Of a stretch of DNA of 64,000 nt, positions 53,747-61,367 are shown piece after piece. A model generated the notes under the pieces. It was not told the origin of the DNA. It was given only the letters and a program-made list of their open reading frames with translations, and did no database searches. The number at the start of each line of letters is the position of its first letter. Position 1 is the first letter of the stretch. Made by a program: the position numbers and the translations under genes. The stretch spans positions 124,001 to 188,000 of the forward strand of contig NZ_BMUY01000003.1 in NCBI RefSeq assembly GCF_014650435.1, given 5' to 3'. The DNA is from Streptomyces tendae. GTDB lineage: Bacteria > Actinomycetota > Actinomycetes > Streptomycetales > Streptomycetaceae.

Positions 53747-54880
53747 TCAGGCCCGGTCGACCATCCAGTTGCCGTCCTCCTCGTCGTCGACGCGCACCTC
53801 CAGTTCGCGCAGGCCCATGCCCGCGTCCCAGAGTTCCCTGAAGCGCTTGAGCCGGTCCCGTACGTAGTCCTGGCGCGCGGTGAGCCGGGTACGGACGTTG
53901 ACGTCCCGCAGGTCCTGCTCGATCTCGAACGACACCTCCTCGTCGTAGAGGATGAAGTCGTTGGTGGTGCCGCGCTGGAGGTGCGGGGGCAGTTCCGGCA
54001 GGACCGCCGCGCGGACGTCGATGCGGCGCAGTTCCTGCTCCTCGCACAGCCGCAGCAGCCGGTCGTCGAGTTCGCGGGCGCTCTCCAGCAGGAACAGGCG
54101 GCGTACCGCGACGCCCTGTTCGTCGATGGCCGCCTGCTGGGCGTCGAGGTAGCGCCCGGCGGGCTCGCTGTTCCAGAACTGCCGGTCGACGGAGGTGCTG
54201 GTGGCGAGGATGGACTGCTCGGCGGCCTTGGTGAGGGTGAGCATCCAGTCGTGGTTCTCGCCGGGGCACTCGGCGCTCAGGTTGGTGAGGTCCGCCATGT
54301 GGCCGACCACCCGGGACATCTCCATGTGCACGAAGGTGTGCAGGATGGAGGGGCTGGGCAGCAGGACGTCGGCGAAGCCCTTGGCCAGGTCGGGCACGCT
54401 GTCGATGCGGACCGGGTCCAGCGTGCGGGCGGCCTCGGCGGACCGGTGGTCGACCTGGGTGACGTGCGTCTCGACCAGCTGCTTGACGTCCTCGGTGTGC
54501 CGGGTCAGGCCCGACTTCAGCTCGGTGTCGTACCGGCTGAGACCGTCGCGTACGGCGGCGGTGTTCTCGGCGAGGGCGTCCTCCACCCGGCGGGTGTGCT
54601 CCTCCAGCCGGGTGTGTTCCTCCGGCCGGTCCGGTGCCGGGCGCGGGGCCAGGCCGAGGACGTACTGGACGGCCAGCGCGGCGGCGGCGCAGAGTACGGC
54701 GGCCACGAACTGCCGCACGGTGCCGTCGTCCGGGTCGAGGAGGGCGGCGACGCTCCAGAAGAGGCCGCCGACGACCAGGGCGACCAGCAGCATGCGGGCC
54801 CAGGGGGACTCCGCCCTCGGGTCGATCGGGTTGGTCGTGCGGGGCGTGTCGTCGGGTCGGGGTGACTGTGCCGTGCTCAT
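53747..54880 (-). CDS. Membrane-anchored coiled-coil protein with possible PLD-like C-terminus
   Basis: 377 aa. Two membrane segments (about 30-48 MLLVALVVGGLFWSVAALL; 57-77 FVAAVLCAAAALAVQYVLGL), a likely coiled coil (about 82-130, EEHTRLEEHTRRVEDALAEN and following), then a soluble C-terminal part (about 150-370). RRIDVRAAVLPELPPHLQRG then TTNDFILYDEEVSFEIEQDL and RDRLKRFRELWDAGMGLREL resemble the C-terminal lobe of phospholipase-D-like domains, but no HKD motif is present, so no catalytic role is claimed. Last gene of the SCO2521-2525-type cassette, 99 bp after it. It would anchor the system at the membrane. Confidence 0.8.
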   Translation of the reverse strand: MSTAQSPRPDDTPRTTNPIDPRAESPWARMLLVALVVGGLFWSVAALLDPDDGTVRQFVAAVLCAAAALAVQYVLGLAPRPAPDRPEEHTRLEEHTRRVEDALAENTAAVRDGLSRYDTELKSGLTRHTEDVKQLVETHVTQVDHRSAEAARTLDPVRIDSVPDLAKGFADVLLPSPSILHTFVHMEMSRVVGHMADLTNLSAECPGENHDWMLTLTKAAEQSILATSTSVDRQFWNSEPAGRYLDAQQAAIDEQGVAVRRLFLLESARELDDRLLRLCEEQELRRIDVRAAVLPELPPHLQRGTTNDFILYDEEVSFEIEQDLRDVNVRTRLTARQDYVRDRLKRFRELWDAGMGLRELEVRVDDEEDGNWMVDRA

Positions 54881-54979
54881 CTCGCTCTCTCCCCCCGTTG
54901 GGATACGCGTCGGATCGTGCGGGGATGTGCGTGCGGTGACGGGCGTGCGGTGCTGCGCGTGCCGGACGGCGTGCCTCGG

Positions 54980-55960
54980 TCAGGGAGCCGGTTCCACCTC
55001 CCGGTGGGCTGCGGGGATGGCGTGCAGGGTGAGCTGGTCGCGGATGCGCTGCACCAGGGCCTGCCACTGCCGGGTGAAGCCGGGGCGCTCCTCCAGCGGG
55101 TCCCACAGCGCGGCCAGTTCGCGGCCGACCCGGGCGCCTGGCATCCACAGGTGCAGCAGGTGGTCGACGGCCGGGCGCAGCGTCCGTACGACCGTGCCGG
55201 CGTCCTGTGCGGCGCCGGCGCCGAGCCGGAGGCCGTCGAGCATCCGGACGACGGTGGTGAGCAGCCAGTCGTGCAGGGCCAGGTCGTCGCAGAGCGCGGC
55301 CAGTTCGGCGCCGGTGGTGCCTTCGGGCACCCGCAGGCGTACGGTGCGCAGTTCGTCCTCGGCGAGGGTGAACCGTTCCAGCGAGGGGCCCTCGCCGGGG
55401 GCCGCGGGCAGCGCCGCCCAGCGCAGTCGGGTGGGGCGGGAGCGGAAGGGCGGGCGCTGGTCGAGCAGGGGGTGGCGCAGCACCCGGGTGAGCAGGCCGT
55501 CGGCGATGAGTCCGACGTCGAGGTCGCCGTGGCGGGGGCCGCCGAGGACGCCCTGGGCGACCGCCTCGTGCGGGAGCTTGCCGAGCGGTTCGACGACTCC
55601 GGGCCGCACCAGGTACTCGCCCCAGGGCCGCCGCTGGTCGGGTCCGGTGCCGGGCACCCGGCAGTACGCGGAGGTCTGCAGCACGCGGCCCTCGGTGAGC
55701 GCGGCGTGCGCGGTGACGGTGCCAACGGCGCGGACGCGGGCGCCGTTGGCGCTGGGCAGGGGGCAGTCGACGCCGGTGAGGGTCTCGGGGGAACGCGCGT
55801 AGAGGCCGGGGCGCTCGGAGAGCAGGACGCGTTCGTCGGCGCGCAGGCCGAGGAGCTGGGCGGCGGAGCGGATGTCGAGGGCCTGCCGGGCGGGCAGCAG
55901 ACAGGTGCGGATCTCGCCGCAGGCGAGGACGGCGGGCGGGGTGCTCTGCCGCGGCGCCAT
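54980..55960 (-). CDS. SCO2521-family protein of unknown function
   Basis: 326 aa, no known domain recognised. VLACGEIRTCLLPARQALDI, VRAVGTVTAHAALTEGRVLQ and SRPTRLRWAALPAAPGEGPS mark an N-terminal beta-rich part (about 1-180) and a helical C-terminus (about 230-320; LALHDWLLTTVVRMLDGLRL, RTLRPAVDHLLHLWMPGARV). Its ATG lies 1 bp after the stop of the previous gene (TGACATG), so it is tightly coupled. I recall NCBI naming this family after SCO2521; the match is from memory. Confidence 0.8.
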   Translation of the reverse strand: MAPRQSTPPAVLACGEIRTCLLPARQALDIRSAAQLLGLRADERVLLSERPGLYARSPETLTGVDCPLPSANGARVRAVGTVTAHAALTEGRVLQTSAYCRVPGTGPDQRRPWGEYLVRPGVVEPLGKLPHEAVAQGVLGGPRHGDLDVGLIADGLLTRVLRHPLLDQRPPFRSRPTRLRWAALPAAPGEGPSLERFTLAEDELRTVRLRVPEGTTGAELAALCDDLALHDWLLTTVVRMLDGLRLGAGAAQDAGTVVRTLRPAVDHLLHLWMPGARVGRELAALWDPLEERPGFTRQWQALVQRIRDQLTLHAIPAAHREVEPAP

Positions 55961-55961
55961 G

Positions 55962-56927
55962 TCAGGGCCCCGAGTAGTACACGTAGGAGATGCGGTCGGC
56001 GACCGAGTCGGGGACGGCCATGCGTTCCTTCCCGGAGCGGTCGGCGACCTGCGCGAGTGCTCCCGGGTCGACCTCGATCTGGTCGAGGATCACGCGGACG
56101 GCGTGTTCGACGGGGAGGAAGCGGGTGGGCAGGACGGAGCAGGTGCGGTAGGCGGCGAAGGGGTCCGCGCGCTCGTTGAGCTTCAGCAGGGTGGGCAGCT
56201 CGTCCCACTTGTCGGGGAAGCCGCCGGCGGTGTGCGGCTGCGGGGCGAGGACGGCCTCGCCCTCGTTGCGCAGGAGTCCGAGGCGGGCCAGCTGCCACAC
56301 GGCGGCGAGGAAGGGGCAGGACCACAGGCGCTGCCCGTCCGCGTCGTCGCTCCACAACTCGACGTCGAGGAAGACGGAGTGGCGGCGGGCGGCGGTCTCG
56401 TGCGGCGGCTGCCAGGGCGCGGCCCGCTTCATGGCCTGCGGGGCGCGGGCGACGGGGCTGCGTTCGCCGTTGGCGAGCCAGCCGGTCTGTGCGGCGGGCG
56501 GCCGCAGACCGTAGCTGCCGGGGGGCGGTGACTCGACGATGCGGGCGGCCACCGCCTCGGCGACGGGCACCTTTCCGGTGACGGCGCAGCCGGACTCGCG
56601 GGCCAGGTAGTCGACGGTCAGTCCGGCCCGCTCCGCCTCCGCGAGGAGCATGGGGACGACCTCGGCGGGGGTGGAGAAGCGGGTGAAGTAGTCGTCGATG
56701 AGGAAGCAGGTGCTGATCCGGGGCCGTTTGCCGCCGGCCCGGGCGGTGGCGGCGGTGCGGGCCGCCTCCACCCAGGGCCGTACTTCGGCGAAGTGCGCGC
56801 GCAGCCGTTCGGGGCCGGCCTCGAAGTCCTCCATGTAGAGGTGGCCCAGCTCCACGGAGAGGTGGGCCAGCGGCACCGACTGGGTGCGCGGCTCGGCGGC
56901 GGTCTCGCGGAACACGGGCTCCGTCAC
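55962..56927 (-). CDS. SCO2522-family protein of unknown function
   Basis: 321 aa. HLSVELGHLYMEDFEAGPER opens the protein and RPRISTCFLIDDYFTRFSTP follows at about 62-80, then HSVFLDVELWSDDADGQRLW and VLPTRFLPVEHAVRVILDQI. The central STCFLIDDYF block with the preceding Glu/His suggests a metal- or ligand-binding site but no family is identifiable. GTG start (56927) overlaps the stop of the P-loop gene (GTGA), and the stop is 1 bp before the next ATG. Name recalled from NCBI families. Confidence 0.8.
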   Translation of the reverse strand: MTEPVFRETAAEPRTQSVPLAHLSVELGHLYMEDFEAGPERLRAHFAEVRPWVEAARTAATARAGGKRPRISTCFLIDDYFTRFSTPAEVVPMLLAEAERAGLTVDYLARESGCAVTGKVPVAEAVAARIVESPPPGSYGLRPPAAQTGWLANGERSPVARAPQAMKRAAPWQPPHETAARRHSVFLDVELWSDDADGQRLWSCPFLAAVWQLARLGLLRNEGEAVLAPQPHTAGGFPDKWDELPTLLKLNERADPFAAYRTCSVLPTRFLPVEHAVRVILDQIEVDPGALAQVADRSGKERMAVPDSVADRISYVYYSGP

Positions 56928-57847
56928 AGCCGCCCCCAGTGGGTGTCGTCCGTCAGGCGCCGGGCGATCTCCTCCAGCGCTTCCAGGGTCTCCTTGTTGG
57001 CTATCTGGGTGGAGAGGACGTCCTCTTCGGTGATCAGTTGCTCCTGCCACTGCAGGATCGGTTCCAGCGGCACGATGCCGAGGACGACGCTGTCGCCGAT
57101 GCGGTGCTCGGCGGCGAGCCGGCGCAGCGCCTCGTCGCACGCCTGCATCCAGGTGGCCTGGGCGGTGGAGCCCTGCGCCCACAGGGGCGACTCGGGGTCG
57201 GGCACGGCGGCCCGCACGAAGCGGATCGCGGCGCGCAGGTCGTCCTCGTCGTGACCGCGTTCGACGCCGCCGCCGATGATGCCGTGCTCGGCGTGGACGA
57301 GTCCGGAGGCGGCGATGACGTGCTGGCGGGTCCAGCGGTGGAAGACCAGCCAGCGGAAGGGGACGTTGCGCATCCGGGGGTGGGCGGTGGCGTCGAGGAC
57401 CATGTCCACGGCGTAGCTGCGGCCGGCGCTGAGGTCGACGAAGGTGACGTCGAACTCGTTGTTGAGCTTGAGCAGCAGGTCGACGCAGCGCTCCAGGGCC
57501 TCCTCGCCGGTGGCGAACTCGCCGCCGCCCGCGTCGCCGGGGAACAGCACCAGGCGGCCGGACTGGTTGGGGCGGGCGCGCAGCAGGGGGTGCTCGGTCT
57601 GCCGCCAGACGTCGATCCGGACCGGTTCGGCGGTCTCGCCCTCCAGGTAGGAGTGCAGGCCGCGTTCCTCGGTGCCGCGCATGGCGCCGGGCACGTCGAA
57701 GACGGCGGCGGCGGTGGGTGAGCCGAAGTCGAAGTCGACGTAGGCCACGTGGTCACCGGTGAGTGCGCGCTGGTAGGCCAGGTTGGCGCTGGTCACCGAG
57801 CGTCCCGTGCCTCCCTTGTCGGAGGCGGCGAAGACCAGCACGCTCAC
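56924..57847 (-). CDS. ParA/MinD-like protein with variant P-loop (SCO2523 family)
   Basis: 307 aa. ASDKGGTGRSVTSANLAYQ is a deviant Walker A motif (KGGxGKT/S) in which the signature Lys11 is kept but the P-loop lysine is Arg16. VAYVDFDFGSPTAAAV is switch-like (DFDFGSP) and VTFVDLSAGRSYAVDMVL the Walker B/switch II strand (VDLSAG). ParA/MinD/ArsA-like ATPases use these motifs to dimerise on membranes or DNA; whether this one hydrolyses ATP is unclear. GTG start behind a perfect GGAGGT; both ends overlap neighbouring genes by four bases. Membrane-anchored partners downstream fit a positioning or scaffold role. Confidence 0.9.
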   Translation of the reverse strand: MSVLVFAASDKGGTGRSVTSANLAYQRALTGDHVAYVDFDFGSPTAAAVFDVPGAMRGTEERGLHSYLEGETAEPVRIDVWRQTEHPLLRARPNQSGRLVLFPGDAGGGEFATGEEALERCVDLLLKLNNEFDVTFVDLSAGRSYAVDMVLDATAHPRMRNVPFRWLVFHRWTRQHVIAASGLVHAEHGIIGGGVERGHDEDDLRAAIRFVRAAVPDPESPLWAQGSTAQATWMQACDEALRRLAAEHRIGDSVVLGIVPLEPILQWQEQLITEEDVLSTQIANKETLEALEEIARRLTDDTHWGRL

Positions 57848-59688
57848 ACCTCCTGGGCGGCGGCGCCCCTGGCCTGGGCCAGGGTGTCGAGTTCCTGGAG
57901 CACGGGCAGGGCCAGTGCGAACGCGGTCGCGGGCCGTTCGTCGACCATGCCGCGGGCGTGGTCGAGGCGGCTCTCGATGCTCCGCATGGCCCTGGCTCTG
58001 CTTCCGTCGGCGGCGGCGGGCGCCTCCAGCTGCTCCCTTCCGAACAGGTGGGTGGCCTCGCTGAGCAGTTCCCGGGCCAGCTCGGCCAGTTCGGGGCTGC
58101 GGATGGGCTGCTGCTCGTACAGGATGCGGGCGGCGACGAGGCATTCGGTGACGCGCTCGGTGATGCTCCAGGACATGCGCAGCCCGGCGTCCTGGGCCTC
58201 GGGGTAGACGGCCTGGATGTTGTCCCAGAGGCCGGCGCCCTCCTCCTCGTCGATGCGGCGCTTCCACAGGTGCTCGAAGGACTGCTCGGCGAGGCGGAGC
58301 AGGCGGTCCTGGGCGCCGATGTTCCGGGAGAGTTCGGCGAGTTGGATGATCCGCTTGAGGAGCTGGGCGGAGAAGTCGGTCATCCGCCACAGCAGTTGGC
58401 CGCCGGCCCGCTCGGATCCGGCGAGCGGCATGGTGACGCCGGGGGTGTGCAGCAGGAGGGTCGGGTCGTTCTTGGTCATGCGGCTGGTGACCCGGCCGCG
58501 GTCGGCGAGGCGCTCCATGATGGCGACGGTGCGGGTCAGGTCGTCGTCGGTCGCCTTCCGGCGGACCAGGTCGTGGACGAGGATGGCCGCGACGGTCAGG
58601 GAGAAGTACTCGGACTCCAGGCGCAGGCCGGTGGTCTGCCAGGGCAGGTCCTCCAGGGGCCAGCGCTCGCCGCCGAAGCGGGCGATGGCGGACCAGTACT
58701 GCTGGCTCAGCTCCCAGCGCAGGCGCAGCATCTCGGCGAGTTTCTGCTGGTCCTCGTCGAGCAGGCCGAGGGTGAGGGTGCGGTCGGAGAACAGGTCCTG
58801 GATGCCGTCGAGGGCGACGACGGTGAAGTACACGTAGGGCAGCCGGTCGGCGATGCCGTCGGGCTGACCGGGGACGTCGACGGTCAGGTCGGTGATCTGC
58901 GGTGCGTCCTTGACGATGCCCCAGGCCCAGCCGCACTCGAAGAGCTGGCTCTCGTCGCGGATGCCCTCGTCGACCTGGATGCCTCGGGACAGGCTCTCGA
59001 TGATGGTGGCGCGCAGCGGGCGTAACCGGCGGGAGAACTGCTGGAGGACGATCCGGTCGGACTGGCCGCCCTGGCCGATGACCTCGATCAGCCGCTTGCC
59101 CTGCTCCGACTCGGCGTCGAAGACGTTCACCGAGAAGGACCGCAGCAGGCTGACCATCGCGGAGGTCAGCCGGGCGTTGGTGGCGTCCCTCAGTTCGGCG
59201 ATGGCCTTGAGGACCTCGGGCCGGGTGGTGGTGCCCTCGTAGACCTTGAGGAAGCCGAGGGTGGCCAGGCACAGCGTGACGGACATGGAGTAGGAGTCGA
59301 CCACGCCCAGTTGGCGCTGTTCGTGGCTGACCGTGCCGCCGGGCTCGGAGGGGCGGAAGTAGTGGCCGCCGGAGAAGGTGGGGCTGTCGTCCGTGCCGGT
59401 GTGGGTGCGCATGAACTGGGTCAGCGCGGCGATCAGGTTGGGCGGGATCTCCAGCCGGCTGCCGACCCGGTCGAGGGCGCGCAGGACGTCACGTTCGGTG
59501 GTGTCCGGCTGGTCGAGCCGGAATGCGGGGACCTCGGTGGCCGGATACAGCAGGCACAGCAGGCGTTCGGCGTCCGCGACACTGCTCAGTCCGTCGGTGT
59601 CCCCCCGGACGAGCTTCCCGTCGTCGAACGAATGACGGGCCATGGCCTGCCAGATGTCCAGCAGGTGCTGCCGTGGCTTGATCTGCAT
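57844..59688 (-). CDS. Large SCO2524-family protein of unknown function
   Basis: 614 aa, largest gene of the cassette. Mostly alpha-helical by inspection, with no transmembrane or signal segment: RQHLLDIWQAMARHSFDDGK, LSVELGH is absent, and LLCLLYPATEVPAFRLDQPD, AMVSLLRSFSVNVFDAESEQ, SRRLRPLRATIIESLSRGIQ, LWRMTDFSAQLLKRIIQLAE and RMSWSITERVTECLVAARIL are typical stretches. No nucleotide-binding or catalytic motif recognised. ATG at 59688 behind AGGGGTGCGGGG; its stop overlaps the P-loop start (GTGA). The 83-bp leader holds three 15-bp repeats. Confidence 0.82.
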   Translation of the reverse strand: MQIKPRQHLLDIWQAMARHSFDDGKLVRGDTDGLSSVADAERLLCLLYPATEVPAFRLDQPDTTERDVLRALDRVGSRLEIPPNLIAALTQFMRTHTGTDDSPTFSGGHYFRPSEPGGTVSHEQRQLGVVDSYSMSVTLCLATLGFLKVYEGTTTRPEVLKAIAELRDATNARLTSAMVSLLRSFSVNVFDAESEQGKRLIEVIGQGGQSDRIVLQQFSRRLRPLRATIIESLSRGIQVDEGIRDESQLFECGWAWGIVKDAPQITDLTVDVPGQPDGIADRLPYVYFTVVALDGIQDLFSDRTLTLGLLDEDQQKLAEMLRLRWELSQQYWSAIARFGGERWPLEDLPWQTTGLRLESEYFSLTVAAILVHDLVRRKATDDDLTRTVAIMERLADRGRVTSRMTKNDPTLLLHTPGVTMPLAGSERAGGQLLWRMTDFSAQLLKRIIQLAELSRNIGAQDRLLRLAEQSFEHLWKRRIDEEEGAGLWDNIQAVYPEAQDAGLRMSWSITERVTECLVAARILYEQQPIRSPELAELARELLSEATHLFGREQLEAPAAADGSRARAMRSIESRLDHARGMVDERPATAFALALPVLQELDTLAQARGAAAQEV

Positions 59689-59731
59689 CCCCGCACCCCT
59701 CGTACAGACCTCGTTGCCCTGTGTTCGGCAC

Positions 59732-59776
59732 GTCCCCGTTGCGATGGTCCCCGTTGAGCATGTCCCCGTTCCTACG
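59732..59776. repeat. Three 15-bp tandem repeats before the SCO2524-type gene
   Basis: GTCCCCGTT occurs at 59732, 59747 and 59762 with a 15-base period (units GTCCCCGTTGCGATG, GTCCCCGTTGAGCAT, GTCCCCGTTCCTACG). On the minus (coding) strand each reads AACGGGGAC. They lie just after the methyltransferase stop and end 44 bp before the SCO2524-type ATG, so they could be repeated protein- or RNA-binding sites; they are not coding. Confidence 0.7.
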
Positions 59777-60524
59777 GGACGGCAATCGCCGAATTGCGCC
59801 GTCCCAGGGCGAGGAGCATGCCCTCGTGCCCCGGGCGCACCGAGTGGTGCAGATCGTGGATCTCCAGCTCCGCGGTGAACGGCTCCAGGCTCAGTTGGAC
59901 CGTTTCCTCGTTCACCCGGTAGGCCGGGTAGTCGTGTTCGCCGACGCGGTAGCCGACGGACTCCTTCATGAAGGCGGCGGCGAACGGCGCTCCCTCGTCG
60001 AGGGCGTTCATGAAGCAGCGCACGCCCCGGTGGAACTCCTCGGGTGCCTCGGACATGGAGTCGGCGACGAAGAACATGGTCCCCAGGGACCAGCGCCGGT
60101 CCCCGCCCTCCAGGTCGAACAGGTTGCCGCGCTCCACCCGGACGACCTCGCCGACCCGCCCTCTGGGCTCCACCTCGGCGTAGGCGGGAACCTTGCGCAG
60201 CTCGTCCCAGAAGGGGTCCCAGGCGATGTCGTACCCGGCCGGGGAGATCTGCTTCTCCAGGTATTCGACGTTCGGGTGGGCGTATTCCAGCAGGAGGAGC
60301 TTCTCGCACCAGGGGAGCATGGACAGGGCCGGGTACAGGTTGGCTCCGGCGCCGACGTCGATGCCACGCGCGGAGCGCGGGGGGGCTCCCTCGAAGCAGC
60401 GGGTGAAGTAGTCGCGCATCAACCGGACGATCAGCAGGTCCACTTCGAGTGGCGTCCGGTAGTTGTTGTCGACGTACACCTCCGGATCGAACTTCGACCA
60501 GGGCGCGTCGGCGTTGCGATCCAT
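59772..60524 (-). CDS. NNMT/PNMT-like SAM-dependent methyltransferase (SCO2525 family)
   Basis: 250 aa from the ATG at 60524 (258 from 60548). WSKFDPEVYVDNNYRTPLEV opens an NNMT/PNMT/TEMT-type methyltransferase; ARGIDVGAGANLYPALSMLP is motif I for SAM; LLLLEYAHPNVEYLEKQISP gives the acidic ribose contact; FFVADSMSEAPEEFHRGV and VQLSLEPFTAELEIHD follow. Small-molecule or lipid-amine methylation is the family activity; the acceptor here is unknown. GCAGGGTG precedes 60524. First gene of the minus-strand cassette. Confidence 0.85.
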   Translation of the reverse strand: MDRNADAPWSKFDPEVYVDNNYRTPLEVDLLIVRLMRDYFTRCFEGAPPRSARGIDVGAGANLYPALSMLPWCEKLLLLEYAHPNVEYLEKQISPAGYDIAWDPFWDELRKVPAYAEVEPRGRVGEVVRVERGNLFDLEGGDRRWSLGTMFFVADSMSEAPEEFHRGVRCFMNALDEGAPFAAAFMKESVGYRVGEHDYPAYRVNEETVQLSLEPFTAELEIHDLHHSVRPGHEGMLLALGRRNSAIAVP

Positions 60525-60567
60525 AGTAGTCACCCTGCCACGTTCCATTCGATTTTGGACAAACCCT

Positions 60568-60588
60568 CACTACCGTTCACGGTAAGTG
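60568..60588. promoter_or_regulatory. Palindromic operator in the cassette promoter
   Basis: TACCGT-TC-ACGGTA (60571-60584) is a perfect 14-bp palindrome, extended by CAC ... GTG flanks to CACTACCGTTCACGGTAAGTG-like symmetry. It lies about 45 bp before the methyltransferase start, over the expected -35/-10 region. No regulator is encoded in the cassette, so the binder is probably encoded elsewhere. Confidence 0.6.
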
Positions 60589-60809
60589 ACACGGCCACTA
60601 CGGAACAGCGAGGGAACACGCCATATACGCCATCCTCATCCGCCCGGCGCACGTCGGGCGCATGGTCGCACACCCGAACTCGCCCTTGCATGAGGGAAGT
60701 TGGACGCTCACTCTAGCCAGAAGCAGACACCGGCCGCCACATGTGTCCTTCACTCGACCGTGTGCGGCCGGGATGCCCACGAGTTGACGCAGTCTGACCA
60801 GGGGGTTGC

Positions 60810-61367
60810 ATGACCGCCGAACCGCTGGAACGTTCCCTCGACCACCACGACCAGCTCACCCGCCCCGGCCTGCCACCGGACGACCTGCCACTGGACCTGC
60901 GCACGGCACGGGAGTCCGACCTGCCGGAACTGCGGCGGCTGGACGAGGAGGTCTTCCAGGAATTCGCCTATCCCGGGTTCCTGCTGCGCCAGCTCTTCGA
61001 CATGTACGAGGAGCACTTCCTCGTCCTCGACGACGGTACGGGCCGGCTGCGCGGCTACGTGCTGGCGGCCACCCGGACGCTGGGCAGGGACAGCTGGATA
61101 CTCGGGCTGTGCGTGACCCTGGACCGGCGCCGCCACGGGCTGGGCCGGGAGCTGATGCGGGAGGCCCTGAGCCGGTTGCGCCGGGACGGCATACAGGTGG
61201 TCCGCCTCACCGTGGAGCCCGCCAACCTCGCCGCCATCTTCCTCTACCGCTCCCTGGGCTTCCGCCCCGAGGAGCCCGACGGCGGACTGCGTCCGGACTA
61301 CTTCGGACCGGGCATGCACCGCCAGATCATGCGGCTGGACCTCGGTCCTGACCAGGGCCTGCCCTAG
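60810..61367 (+). CDS. GNAT-family N-acetyltransferase
   Basis: 185 aa. LRTARESDLPELRRLDEEVF starts the GNAT fold; ILGLCVTLDRRRHGLGRELM is the acetyl-CoA pyrophosphate loop (R/QxxGxG/A) and NLAAIFLYRSLGFRPEEPDG the conserved beta5/alpha4 region. Acetylates an amine on an unknown substrate in the cytoplasm. ATG at 60810 behind CAGGGGGTTG. Upstream 285 bp with the divergent cassette hold only promoter sequence. Its stop codon overlaps the convergent TerB-like gene by 4 bp (CTAG). Confidence 0.92.
   Translation: MTAEPLERSLDHHDQLTRPGLPPDDLPLDLRTARESDLPELRRLDEEVFQEFAYPGFLLRQLFDMYEEHFLVLDDGTGRLRGYVLAATRTLGRDSWILGLCVTLDRRRHGLGRELMREALSRLRRDGIQVVRLTVEPANLAAIFLYRSLGFRPEEPDGGLRPDYFGPGMHRQIMRLDLGPDQGLP

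Noticed and set aside
57844..59688. Large cassette protein as a STAND-type NTPase
   Set aside because: No P-loop motif was found in the sequence.
59732..59776. Three repeats that could be taken for a CRISPR array
   Set aside because: Units are only 15 bp with 6-bp variable parts and no spacers; no cas genes.
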